NCBI GenBank assembly: GCA_038380795.1
Contig: CM076268.1
Location: forward strand, 30,017,501 to 30,081,500
DNA: 64,000 bases
Source: Pyrocephalus nanus
Lineage: Eukaryota > Chordata > Aves > Passeriformes > Tyrannidae
Direction: 5' to 3'
Shown here one piece after another: positions 49,495-60,500 of this stretch (the first letter of the stretch is position 1; every line of letters begins with the position of its first letter). A program made the position numbers and the translations under genes. The notes below the pieces were generated by a model. That model was not told the origin of the DNA, made no database searches, and saw only the letters and a program-made list of their open reading frames with translations.

Positions 49495-51234
49495 CTGCAA
49501 CAAAACACAGCCCTGCTCAGTGCCTTTAGCACCCTACCCCCCATCTGAACAGAACAATCCTCAAACCTCAGCAGGATGGGCCGCCACAACCCCACAAGGG
49601 AGAATGGATGCTTCCATTCAGCTTCAGGATGGCATGCTGAAGCCAAATTTGGGCAAGCTGGCAGGGGAGGGCCAGAGCCGGTCTCTTTTCCTGCCTGCCA
49701 TGTGATGGGTGTCAGGCACGGCGGAGCAGGGAGCGTGGCTGCTGGACGTGGCAGAGACCTGCTGTGAGTGACTACCCTTCTGGAGCAAGCAGGGAAGGGA
49801 CTGGAACCCTAAGAGTGAGCCCAGGTGTTCATTCCTGCTCACGATGTCTCTGCTAATGAGGCAGAAGAGCTTAGATGGCAGATGCAGCTCGTGATCCTGC
49901 CTTAAAGTATATCTGTGCTGTATTATCCCATTATCACTTAATAAACTGTTTCACACTACTAGAAGTGGTGTGATATTATTCATTCTCTGTAAAATAAACC
50001 ACCTTTGGCTAGAAACAGGAGATCAACACAAAAGACTGCAGGTACAGACATAAAACATTCATAAGAGTACAACTTAGACCGATTGAATATTTCGCCCCGG
50101 ATTAATTTGTCCCAAAAGCACATACACCACAATGTACACTGGCTTTAAAGTGAATACATTAAGGACAAAAAAAGGCATGGGAGGGGATTTTTTAATATGC
50201 ACAAAATGTAAAGATGTGGATTAGAAAGCAGACTACTATTAACTGATAAACTGCATCGTAAGTGGCTGCGTTCAGTGGCATAGCTGCTAATGCGATGTCT
50301 TAAATATTAATGGTCCTCCAGAGATCAACTCACTTGAATATGTGGCTAAAAATATGGGTTTTTTTTTAGGAAGGAAACTATTATTATAGCTAAATAGTAG
50401 CTCACTGGGAACATATTCTGTGGAATCAAAGTGATGTGGTTGCTATTATTATTTTTTAATATGTAAAGAATGTTTTAGTTTGGTTGGTTTCTTTTGTTTT
50501 GGTTTGGCTTTTTAATTATTCTGATCACCAGGTGACAAGTGCTATTTATTTGCCACCAGGAAGAGGAAAAAAAAAATTACTGCTAAGTAAATGGGAAACA
50601 TCTATGTAGTTTCTTTTATAAGATGATCTTGGCTATTACTACCTCTAATGAGTAAGACACATTCAACTTCCTGACAATCTAATGTTGTAGTTCCCATCAA
50701 ACAGTGGACTTTTAAGCTGCAAATATCTGAGGTTTGTTTGAAAATAGATTTGAACACAGTATTTAGAAATTATTCTTGGCTGCTTTGCTTTTTTGAAAGA
50801 ATCTGGTTTATTTACAGAGGTAACATCGTGGCCTCAGCAGCACATTTTTCCTTCTCAGAAATACAAGTCAAAGCATGGTCAGTGTTACTCCAACAGGTAA
50901 AATCTTATCCACTAAACTCTTCTTGATTTTGCCAAAAATGGACTTTGTCCAATACTTAAAATTATATCATTTTCAGAAGAAAATTAGCTAAATTTCAGAC
51001 AGCTATTATTCAATGCTTCATTTAATTTCATAATATATAATCATGTTTTTCCACATTTGTGCATTTATACTGTTTTGCAACAGAATATCAGATGTAGAGG
51101 ATTCAGTTATTCTGTAGGTATCATTTCAATGCCATAGGTTAAAAATAGTTTTTTGTTTTTTGTTTTTCTTTAACATATTACTTTTCTTCACTAAATCTGA
51201 AGGAAATAAAAACAGAAGACAGTGTTTATATTAC
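49495..51234 (-). other. ANK3: ANK3 intron
   Basis: AT-rich intron with acceptor GTGTTTTGTTGCAG. No other feature was recognised. Confidence 0.8.
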
Positions 51235-51261
51235 CTCATCATCTTGATCTGACTCTGTTTC
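51235..51261 (-). CDS. ANK3: ANK3 27-nt microexon
   Basis: Nine codons, ETESDQDDE, sit between an acceptor (ACCAAAAG, preceded by a pyrimidine-rich stretch with no AG for about 60 bases) and donor GTAATA. It is phase 0 on both sides. The acidic E-S-D-Q-D-D-E stretch before D-R-R-Q fits known ankyrin sequences at this place. The start is the least certain boundary in the model, because the acceptor lacks a pyrimidine at -3. Confidence 0.7.
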
Positions 51262-51758
51262 CTTTTGGTCCCAAGATGCATTGCAGAGACAAGGAATATT
51301 ATAATGGACAGCAGGGAAAAGAATATCAGGATATGAAAAGGACCAAATTGGGAGCACAAAATGCAAGCTGATTTATAAGGCAAAGCAAATCCAAAATGTC
51401 AACAGAAAAGAAAAAAAAAAAAATCTTACATCCAATGCAAATAAACACGTGACATTACTGAAAGCATAAATCTATGACTTGCAGGCTGAAGCATGAGCTG
51501 TAAACAGAATTGTAAAAATTATAGGAACTTGACACCACAGTAACAAGAGACTTTAAAAGCGTTCTACATACAAGAAACCAATAAAACAGAAATTTTAAAA
51601 GCCTTTATCATATTCCAAAGCATTCTCATTACTGACAACTCACAGGGTTTCTTTATCACTAGCAGGAAAAGAAAAAAAAAGAACAGACAAAAACTAAAGG
51701 AACAGAAATAAATCCAACCCAACCAATATGGAAAATATTTACTTTTCCCAACAAATAC
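51262..51758 (-). other. ANK3: ANK3 intron, short
   Basis: About 500 bp of AT-rich sequence, including A-rich runs at 51409-51423 and 51672-51680. Nothing else was recognised. Confidence 0.75.
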
Positions 51759-51881
51759 CTTTTTGTGTGCTGGCAGAGTGATATTCAAGTTGCAAACAGC
51801 TGTTTGTGGCAGTCCTTTTGTAGTCTTTGGTTCTTTTAAAAATGATAATCGACCACAGGGTTCCTGGCTGGTGTCTCTTAC
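51759..51881 (-). CDS. ANK3: ANK3 UPA-domain exon 3
   Basis: This 123-bp exon (41 codons, phase 0 to 0) reads [20 protein letters not shown] then [20 protein letters not shown] and K. It encodes the end of the UPA domain and matches mammalian ankyrin-G almost exactly. Acceptor TTTCTTTTCTAG, donor GTATTT. Confidence 0.97.
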
Positions 51882-52625
51882 CTAGAAAAGAAATTTTAAT
51901 ACAGTATAGTAATATGTAGTAATTCAGATTACTAGAAGAGGTTTCTGGAGAGTTTCTCTCCACAAGAAGCTATCCAGTGTGTAAGGACCAATGATACTGA
52001 GCTGGAGCTCAGCCTGAGGTGCTGAAGGAGAAAAGGTGTCACCGTGAAAGAGCTGCACCAGCCTGAAGCTCTCTGATGGGCAATCCATGCAGGACAGGTT
52101 GTTGTGTGTGTCCAACCAGACAGTTTCATACTGGCCTATCACTGACAGACATTTTCTGCTCACCTTCATTTTTTTCTGCCACTTGTGCTTACCAAAATGC
52201 TTAAAAACTTCTTTAGCATGGCAGCTATGACAAGGCTAAGGAAAGTGAGTGTCCATTCACAGCAATTTAGGGAAGAACAGTCTGTGCACACTTTTAGAAG
52301 GCTGTTCTGTAGTACAGTATGCTATTGAATGCAACTCCTTTGCTTAGTCCCTGGGAAATTGGGATCTACTGGTAATAAATATGCTGGAGGTCTAATTTGA
52401 GATACGGTTTTAGTAAAAGGCTGTGAATCCATATCATGGGTATTCTCTTCCCAGATCTGCCAGCAGCTCTTTTGTGGCTTCAAGCAAAGCACCCTCTTCA
52501 TGTTATTCATATATTAAACAATTACACTTACACTTGGGGAAAGTTAATCCTACAGGGCTGAAAAAAGGGAGGGAGTGGCACGAGGGAGGAAATCAGCAGG
52601 ATCATTTGCTTTGTTTTGTTTTTAC
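51882..52625 (-). other. ANK3: ANK3 intron
   Basis: Ordinary intron, 744 bp. No feature was recognised. Confidence 0.85.
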
Positions 52626-52751
52626 CTTGATAGAGAATGGCAGTCTATTTTCTTTGAAAGCATAAAAATTAAAAACAAGCTGCTGTCCTCCTTTAGTCAA
52701 AGGGGCCAGATTTCCATAGCAATCAACGTAAATAGGTTTTCCTTCCAGAAC
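52626..52751 (-). CDS. ANK3: ANK3 UPA-domain exon 2
   Basis: This 126-bp exon (42 codons, phase 0 to 0) reads [20 protein letters not shown] then [20 protein letters not shown] and IK. The sequence is a conserved central part of the UPA domain. Acceptor GCTTTGATAG, donor GTAAAA. Confidence 0.97.
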
Positions 52752-53360
52752 CTATCAAAGCAAGAAACAGAAGTCAATGAAACTCTTTTCATAGCAGATC
52801 TATGCACAAAAGTGTATCACGATTTCCCCCAACACAGTTCCTGTGTTAAACAGAGTTTAACACAAGTCCCCCCTCAGATTAAATTCAACACAAATTAGAA
52901 AACCACTGTGCATTATGGCAAGGTATTTTGAGTGCAGACAGTTTGGGAAAACATGAGCTACATGATTGGCTTTTCTGGAGTAAGAATGTGTAGATTTCTT
53001 CAAGAAACAATGAGTTGGTGACTTCATATTTACTACAAACCAGCCCTACTCATGACTGTGTGTCTGCGGGGCCAGTGAGAAGGAATTCCAGGTCAGCTGT
53101 CTGCAAAGCCCAACCAGGGCTGCTTGACAGCAGCGAGTACAAAACCCACTGCAGACTGCAATGGGGAGACATTTGCAGACAGGTCCTCACGCTCCTCCTC
53201 CCATCTTGACCTTTTCTGTCCTCCTTTCGAGAAGTTTTTTGACACAGCCTTGGTGTGAACCTTTATTTAACAGGGCTTACAGTGGCTTTTGCAGGACCTG
53301 TTCCTACTCAGAAAACACAATGTCCACCTACAGAGAGGAAGCCAGCTGCAATAAATGTAC
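52752..53360 (-). other. ANK3: ANK3 intron
   Basis: 609-bp intron. No feature was recognised. Confidence 0.85.
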
Positions 53361-53589
53361 CTCAATGTCTTTGCTTCTTGCAACTTCTTCAAAGTTCTCT
53401 TGTTGCTCCAAAGTTTTGTCCACTTTGTCATCAGTCATGCAGAAGCAACGCAAATTGGATTCCACAGGGTCATTCATTTTTGCAAATATCACAAACTTTG
53501 CCATATAAGGAACGCATATTAATTCTCTATAAAGCTGCGTTGCCAGCCCAACAGTCTCTAGTACTTGGTGGCAGTCTGCGAGCCAAAAT
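53361..53589 (-). CDS. ANK3: ANK3 exon: end of second ZU5 and start of UPA domain
   Basis: This 229-bp exon enters with one base completing an arginine and ends in phase 0. It reads [60 protein letters not shown] and ends ARSKDIE. These are signature stretches of the ankyrin ZU5-UPA module, which in ankyrins packs as a ZU5-ZU5-UPA unit that binds spectrin through the first ZU5. Acceptor CCCACTCAG, donor GTACAT. Confidence 0.97.
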
Positions 53590-54810
53590 CTGAGTGGGAA
53601 AAAGGAAACCATTAAATCAACTTTCCATATTGCTCAAACATTGTCTAAGCCTTTAAAGAGAAACTGTGTTCTATATCCTTGGTCATTTTGCATGTCTATT
53701 GTCCTTGCAGACTTCCTAAAGCTGCAATTCTCCTTCTACTTTCAGTGCAGTTTTAACCATCCAAAAATGGGAATACCAGGCAATGAAATGCTGACTTACT
53801 TATTTGACCCTTTTTACACCGGTATCTCATAAACCTGTCTATTTTAAGGCTCATTTGAAGCCAAAGCAGGGAAATTGTATTTCTTGTGACCACCCACTGT
53901 GTATATTGTAATGTGCAGATGCTGCACTGTACATTTGATTTGCTAAAACAAACTCCTTTATAACACATACATACAGCAAAATCACATCTCCCATTTAGGT
54001 TGAACCAAATATGCCCATGGTGAAAGTTTCCTAGAGACAGGTGTTATATTGTTATTTTCTCATCTTATGATTAAAAGTTTGAAGACAAATGTGATATAAG
54101 TTATAAACATTCTAGTTTATATTTTGGATCAGTCTTTTCCACAATATTTCAGCCCTGATTTGGTTCTTCCAGCAATTCTCTTTTTATAAAGGTTTTTATA
54201 GTTGTAAATGTTATTTACTGAAGAATAAACTTTCTGCCTGCTATACCACGAATTTTCTCCACTAGGATGTCTGATTTCTACAGATATTGTTGAATGCCTC
54301 CAATCAGCATGAAAGTCCACTACAATCATCAAAATTAATTTCAAACCATCATTGTTTGCAAAGGATATTTTTGTGAAAGCAATTTAACATAATTTTCAAC
54401 TAAAAAAGCCAACAATCATAAATCGAATGTCTTTAAATTTTTAAACAAATACATTTTTATGAATCCTCTCAATTTTTTTTTTTATAGAATGAGCATTTTA
54501 AGCTTTCCCTTTCTCTTGCCATTTGCAGAAAAAAAGCAAAGCCCTGTGTAGCATGGCAGCCTTCAGAGAAACAGCATGTGTGACTGCCAGGAGACATCAC
54601 CACAGCAGAAAAGGCCAGGACAAAGCTTCATGTGCAGCCCTGGACGTGTGGGATGCTGATATGTAGTGACAAAGCGGCATCTGGTCCATTACCGCTTCAT
54701 CAGTCTTGCAAAAGACTTACAGAAAGCCAAAACACAAGCCCACAACTATGCATGTTGTTAATCAAGGGAAGCTGCTCCCCAGGTGCACTTGGCAAGCTCT
54801 GTTCCCCTAC
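53590..54810 (-). other. ANK3: ANK3 intron
   Basis: AT-rich intron with donor GTAGGG. No feature was recognised. Confidence 0.85.
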
Positions 54811-54907
54811 CTGGCTGAAACATTGGTTGTGAAGGAGACACAGTCATTTGAAAACGTCAGCGGAGTGGTGCCAGTGATGTCCTCCCACTGCGCAGGTGAA
54901 GTGCCTC
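54811..54907 (-). CDS. ANK3: ANK3 second ZU5 domain exon
   Basis: This 97-bp exon is entered in phase 1 and leaves two bases. It reads [20 protein letters not shown] then [11 protein letters not shown], with the arginine completed by the next exon. Acceptor TTGTATTTGCACAG. It is nearly identical to mammalian ankyrin-G, with small changes after LTF. Confidence 0.96.
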
Positions 54908-55459
54908 CTGTGCAAATACAAACCACGGACATTTCCTTTCAAACACTAAGCACGTACAGACCAAGCAAGAATATCTCTATTTTCACACAGAAAAAGAGAA
55001 CCTAAACATTAATGTTCTCCAGCAGCTGAGCTAAATGTTCTATATGACATCACATATTACATACCAAAAACGATGATGATGTAAGCACAGAAAAAACCTA
55101 CAAGCCAACAGCAAACCCCCCTTGATATCGGCTAGGACAGAGTTATTTCTGCAAACTACTTCTAATGACAACCATGTTTAATAGCCAAGAACAAAATTCT
55201 CCATACTGGATAAATATAAAATTAGCAAATAATATCTGCTGGGAGAGTTCTTTTACAATGGCATGAAACCAGATACAAAGCTCAGGGAATCAGTGGGAGC
55301 CTTTGAAATGCCTTCAGCTGGCTTTGCTCAGGAGATCTGATCTGAACTCCACTGGACCAGAACACCAATGTTCCCTTACTGGAAAGCACAAGTTGTGACA
55401 GTGAGCGCAGAGATGCTGCTGTCACAGAAACCTTTGCAAAGAGCAGGATTTCCTCTAAC
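54908..55459 (-). other. ANK3: ANK3 intron
   Basis: 552-bp intron with a slightly unusual donor, GTTAGA. No feature was recognised. Confidence 0.85.
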
Positions 55460-55667
55460 CTGTAATGCTACATAAAAGGCGAAGGCTGGGTGTTGTGTCT
55501 CCTTTGTACCCGTTGGTTACACCTTCTCCTGACGGAGGTGGCACAGGAATTGTCATGGTTATTGGCTTATGAAATTTTCTTCTTCTTGGTTCCACAGTGA
55601 CAATAGGACTGAAAGTTGCTTTGTTTCCAAGGATTTTTTTGACAATCTCTTCTGGAACCGGTTGAGC
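55460..55667 (-). CDS. ANK3: ANK3 second ZU5 domain exon
   Basis: This 208-bp exon (phase 0 to 1) reads [20 protein letters not shown], then [20 protein letters not shown] and [20 protein letters not shown], ending RLLCSIT. It encodes a large part of the second ZU5 domain. Acceptor TATGTTGACAG. The donor is CAG followed by GTTAGA, a weaker +3 position than usual. Confidence 0.97.
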
Positions 55668-57335
55668 CTGTCAACATACGGAACATATTTAAACTAGGGC
55701 TACAAACTGGTTGTAAGCATTCACAAATATTTTCTAAAACATAATTCTACTTTCCTTATATTTTCTGCAGAATTTGATTTCCTTTTTTTTTTTTCTTTCC
55801 CAGAAAGCCTTCTCCTATAACTCCCAAGGGTGATTATTAGTACAATTCATGCTTAGTATTTTTTTCAACAACTTACTTTTTATTTCCTAATCACTAACTT
55901 GTAGAGTCAAACTATAAATCTCAGAAGGTTCCCTGCATTATTTGCTGAATTTTTCAAAACATGTTTGGCTTTGTTTTTAATTTACAGTGATGAGTGATAT
56001 TAACTACAATTTCAAAATGCCAAAAGAAGCCCTATTCTGCACTTCAGAAGTGAGGACTAGACACTGTTTCCTGGAGATGACGAACAGTTCTTACATCTCT
56101 GCCAAACTAATTCATGCTCTTGAGGAACACTGCACTCTGATTTACCTCTGTACTCAGTGCTTCCTGTGCTTTCCCACTGCTTCTTATTAGAAAAGAAATA
56201 CTTGCTTGGGTCAAATTCATAATGAAATGCATTAAGCTAAAGAAGATCTATAAGCAAATTTCACATTTTCTACACTCAGAAGTGACAGACATGGAAACAG
56301 GGTTTTGCATGCACTTGCCTTTTTTTTTATTTATTTTTAAAATTTAACTTCCGAGTCTGTTTCAATCAGTCTGACCCATGACTTGCTATTATTTGAACTA
56401 CACAAATGTACTGATATGCAGAGAATATGCAGCTGCACTGCAATCTCAGCAGTCACACCCTGCATACAGAGATGTCATGCTTCCTTCACACTACGGAGCT
56501 CTGGGAAGACAGCTGTATCATCCTAAGAGCAGAACTTCCATTTTCTCAATAATCATCTTTAGACATGAAATAGCATTAACAGAAATATTTCATCATGAAT
56601 TCCAAGCACTGGAATCCAATCAGCATCTCTATTTCATGAACGCATCAGACTTGCAGGTTATTAAGTTAATTTTAAGCGACAATTAACAGAATTCAAAGAA
56701 AAAATGCCTCCTATTCATATGGAATATTTCTCCACTTTATGTGTAGTTCGTTTAAGGAGAGTTTAAGGTTATTTGCTCTTCTCAGATTTCATCCTTTGCT
56801 GGAAACACCAATGGTGAATGTCCTAAGATGCAGCAGAAGTATATGGGAGGTTTTTGACCCAGTAACAGCTGGCAAACAGCTGCATGAAATCCTTACCAAA
56901 CACATTCCTGAGGCAAAGGGCAGTCTAGTGACAACATTCACAAGCTGCTGCTTTGCCTCAAGAGACTGGGACTGCACAGGGGCCGAGCAGCTCAAAACTG
57001 CTGGCAGCCAACAGGAGAAGGCAGACAACAGCACTGAGGCTGCAGTGGCTCCAGGTCTTTGGTTTTCTCCCCATTCTTTCGGTGCTGAGGAGTTGATAAA
57101 AGGGGAGCTGGGCTTTTGCCACAGGGGGGAGGACTGTGCTTCACCTGCACCTGGGGGACACAGAGGCAGGGAGTGTGCCCGGGCACACACGAGCCAATTC
57201 AGATCTCGGGTGTGAATAGGACCAAAGTCACAACCCGTTCCCAAGGAGCTGCAGGGTTTGTAGCTGCAAGTCTTGTCCATTAAGACCAACAATGTGCTTA
57301 CAAATGCTGTGGATACAACACCAGGGCATCTTTAC
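55668..57335 (-). other. ANK3: ANK3 intron
   Basis: AT-rich intron with a T run at about 55783-55796. No feature was recognised. Confidence 0.8.
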
Positions 57336-57547
57336 CTGGAGCCCCACGCGGATTCTTTTGGTGAGAGCACCCTCGGGGAAGGACGCCTGGACACGTGGCA
57401 CCGTCGTGCTGCTCAGCACCCCCCCCTCCGGGCCAATTTGGTTACTCTCCTGCTTGATTCGTGAAACCACTGCAAAGTACTGGGGGAAATCCTTAGTAAC
57501 GATCCTGCAGATGCGCTTCTTCTCCAGCTCCTCCACGCTGTCCAGCT
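57336..57547 (-). CDS. ANK3: ANK3 exon: start of the second ZU5 domain (first ANK3 exon in the window)
   Basis: This 212-bp exon is entered in phase 1 and ends in phase 0. It reads [40 protein letters not shown] and ends [15 protein letters not shown], the start of the second ZU5 domain. It matches mammalian ankyrin-G closely. It is GC-rich, with G or C at most wobble positions, unlike the AT-rich exons around it, and has an 8-G run on the coding strand. The exon before it, encoding the end of the first ZU5 domain, was not found up to 64000. Confidence 0.97.
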
Positions 57548-60500
57548 CTGGTGGGAGAAGACAGGGAAAACAGTCAGGCATTACCTGCCCAGGTTCACCC
57601 CACATACACATCTGTGAGTGTGAGGTTTGGAATAAGGCTTACAACGCTTAAGAAGGTTGGGTTTTTTTATTAGCATTTATTTACTACAGGAGAAAAAAGC
57701 CCCCAACACTCAGTGATATGAATTATCAGGCTTTGGTTTGTTCTGTGAACCTTTGCATAAATCTTGACAATGAGGGCCAACAGCACCAGACACACAGATC
57801 TGCCAGGACACCTGAGTACTCAGGTGTGGCAGTCTCTGCAGCAGCACCTGCCATAAGATGGCAGGTTTGTCACACAGCACAGAAGTCCAAGGAGGGCTGA
57901 AGGAGATAGTCAAGCTTCTTCCCTCTCTCATCTCTATCTGGAAGCACACAAGTGCACCGATCTGTCTGTGCACAACTTCAAAAGACATTTATTCCCAGCC
58001 TCTTCCCTCGTGTAGCTCCGACATGCAGAAAACCACAGGAAATCACTCAGTTCATGAACTCCCTTTCTTCATGCCAGGTGTGCACTCCAAAGTTTGGCCA
58101 GCTAAGGCACTCCAGACAGTTATTTCCCAGACTGACATCCACATAATCCTGAGGAGACACTGTGCTCTCCATTAAGCTGTGGAAGTGACAGAGCTCTGTA
58201 TCCCAGCACTACCAACAAAACCATAGTGAGCTTCCCTTCCCACGTCAGGCTTTCAGCCACTGGGTTATCTGCCCCAAAATAACTGCAATGTGCCCCTCAG
58301 TTCCTAGAGAAATCTAATGCATCCTCAGACACACCTGAAACAGAACCAGGTCATCAACAATTCTCTCTCTCAGCCACGTTCCCAGTTTGTAGGGTCGCCA
58401 GGGCTCAGAAAGGTGCATAGAGTATCTACCCATATTAACTAATTGTGTATGTGACACAGATATATATTCACTGGGGAAAATCTGGGTCAGAAATATAACT
58501 ACTTACGCAACTATATGTGTGTGTGTGTGTGTGTGCATTTGCGCTGCTGATGCAATAGTGAGATCCATTTGATATAAACACTCTTCATGAATGGAGATAA
58601 TTACACAACTGTCATGCACTTCTCCTGTAATTTCTTGCACTCAGACTTTTTATCTATTGTAACTGAGTTTTATTCCAGCACCCCACAAGTTTCAACTCTC
58701 ATTTTCCTCCTTAAAAACAGCACCACTAAAGAAAGTTTGTTCCTCGAGAAATGACTTTTCTATCAGATGCACCAAAGAGAGAGCAGAAATATTATTAAGA
58801 CAAAAGACACTTATAAAACACTTTATGTGACTGAGGTATTTTCCTCCTCTGAACATGTAAGCTCAATTACAGTTCCAAAAGAATTAGAATATAAATTTGG
58901 TAAAATGTCAGTTTTCCATTTTAAAACACTCAGCAGGTAGTTTGGATTAATCACACACTGTTGCTGTGGAATATATGTACCTACCAGAAGAGGGTAATTT
59001 CTTATCATTATGTCAGCTTCCATTTACTTTGACTCAGAGATTGATATCTGAAGCCCTCTAATGAATTAGGCATTCTGCCTGCAGCCTCTGGAAGCTGTGG
59101 CTTGTGCAGGAGACAAACTGGATTCTTAAACTTCCAGGCAGGTATAATCTTGGCTGGTAAATCCTAATCGTCTCCTGTTTGTTGCTACAGACTAAACCCA
59201 CTGTAAAATGCTCACAGAGATGAAGGATAATTAAAATTCTCCTGCAGTAGAAAATTAGTGCTTTATACAAGAATATTTCAAAATCCTTTGAGCCCGGCAG
59301 GCACTCTCCTTTAGAGGAGGAGGATGTGGAGATTAGAGTGGCAGAGCAACAGTTGGGCATGGAGTGGAGTTGGGCTCCACACACGAAGGTTATGTTTGGA
59401 TAATACATGTGTAAGCTTCTATATGAAGTTGCCCTCTAACAGAAAAAAAAAGATGATGAGCAATCAAACCACCTCTCTGACTGCCCTGAGAAATGCAGCA
59501 TTAGCATGACAGAATAAATGGAACAGGGAAAACTAGTCCTGGGAGAGGTCACGTTTCGGGAATACACCTCATGCATTTCAGAGGAAGAGTTATCATCACT
59601 ACTATTTTCTTCAGTTGCTGACATCTCATTCCTGTGCAAAGTGTTTCAGTTAAAAATCTCGAAGGATTTTTGGGTTAGTTGGTGGGGTTTTGGCAGCGAG
59701 TGGGGCTTAGCCCCAGAGAAGTATGCCACACACCCCATCCTACAGACAGGGATGGCAAAGCAGGAGGAGGTAAAGCAGAAAGGTTACTGGCAGAATTGGG
59801 AAGAATCTCCTGATGCCACTGTCTCCCAGGTTTGTGCTAGCAGCCCAAAGATCACCTATGGCCAGTAAGTTTCAGTAAGTCAGGAGAAAGATATTGTGAG
59901 TACTCTGTGCACATACACACTCCTGCCACCCCTGTGTATGGTACACTAATCCTCTGATGGTTTGGTGGGACTAAGGGAGGAGACAGGAGATGGAGAAAAG
60001 GGGAGGAGGGAAGAAAAGAATACCACACCTCCTCACTCTCTAGTCCATGCTGCCACATGACCATTACGTTGAGATTCCTGGATGGGAGAAGAGAAACCCA
60101 GACATGTCCTCCACAGTCAGAGAGGGACCTCACACAGGGTGTCTCAGGTCAGGGAAAGCAATCATACCAGTTGTCTCAGGTGAGAGGAGGTTGTGGATCA
60201 AGTTCATCCTGTGTCTAATACCTTTCTTTTTTTACTTTCAGATAAGGTAACACAGAGCAAGTGTCTTCTGACTAGAAATGGAATAAGACAAGTCCCAGAA
60301 CACCTGGCTGTTTCATGAGCTTCAAGATGTCTTTGCATGATCTGGTATCTGATTTCCCTTGCCAGAGCCTCAAAAGAATTTTGCCAGCACTGAGAAAGCA
60401 AATCTCACCTGTACTTCACAGACTGAACAGCTCTCTGAGTTCTACAACCGCCCCACAGAGCAGACCTTGTCACCGTGCACAGAATGCAAGGTGGGGTGAG

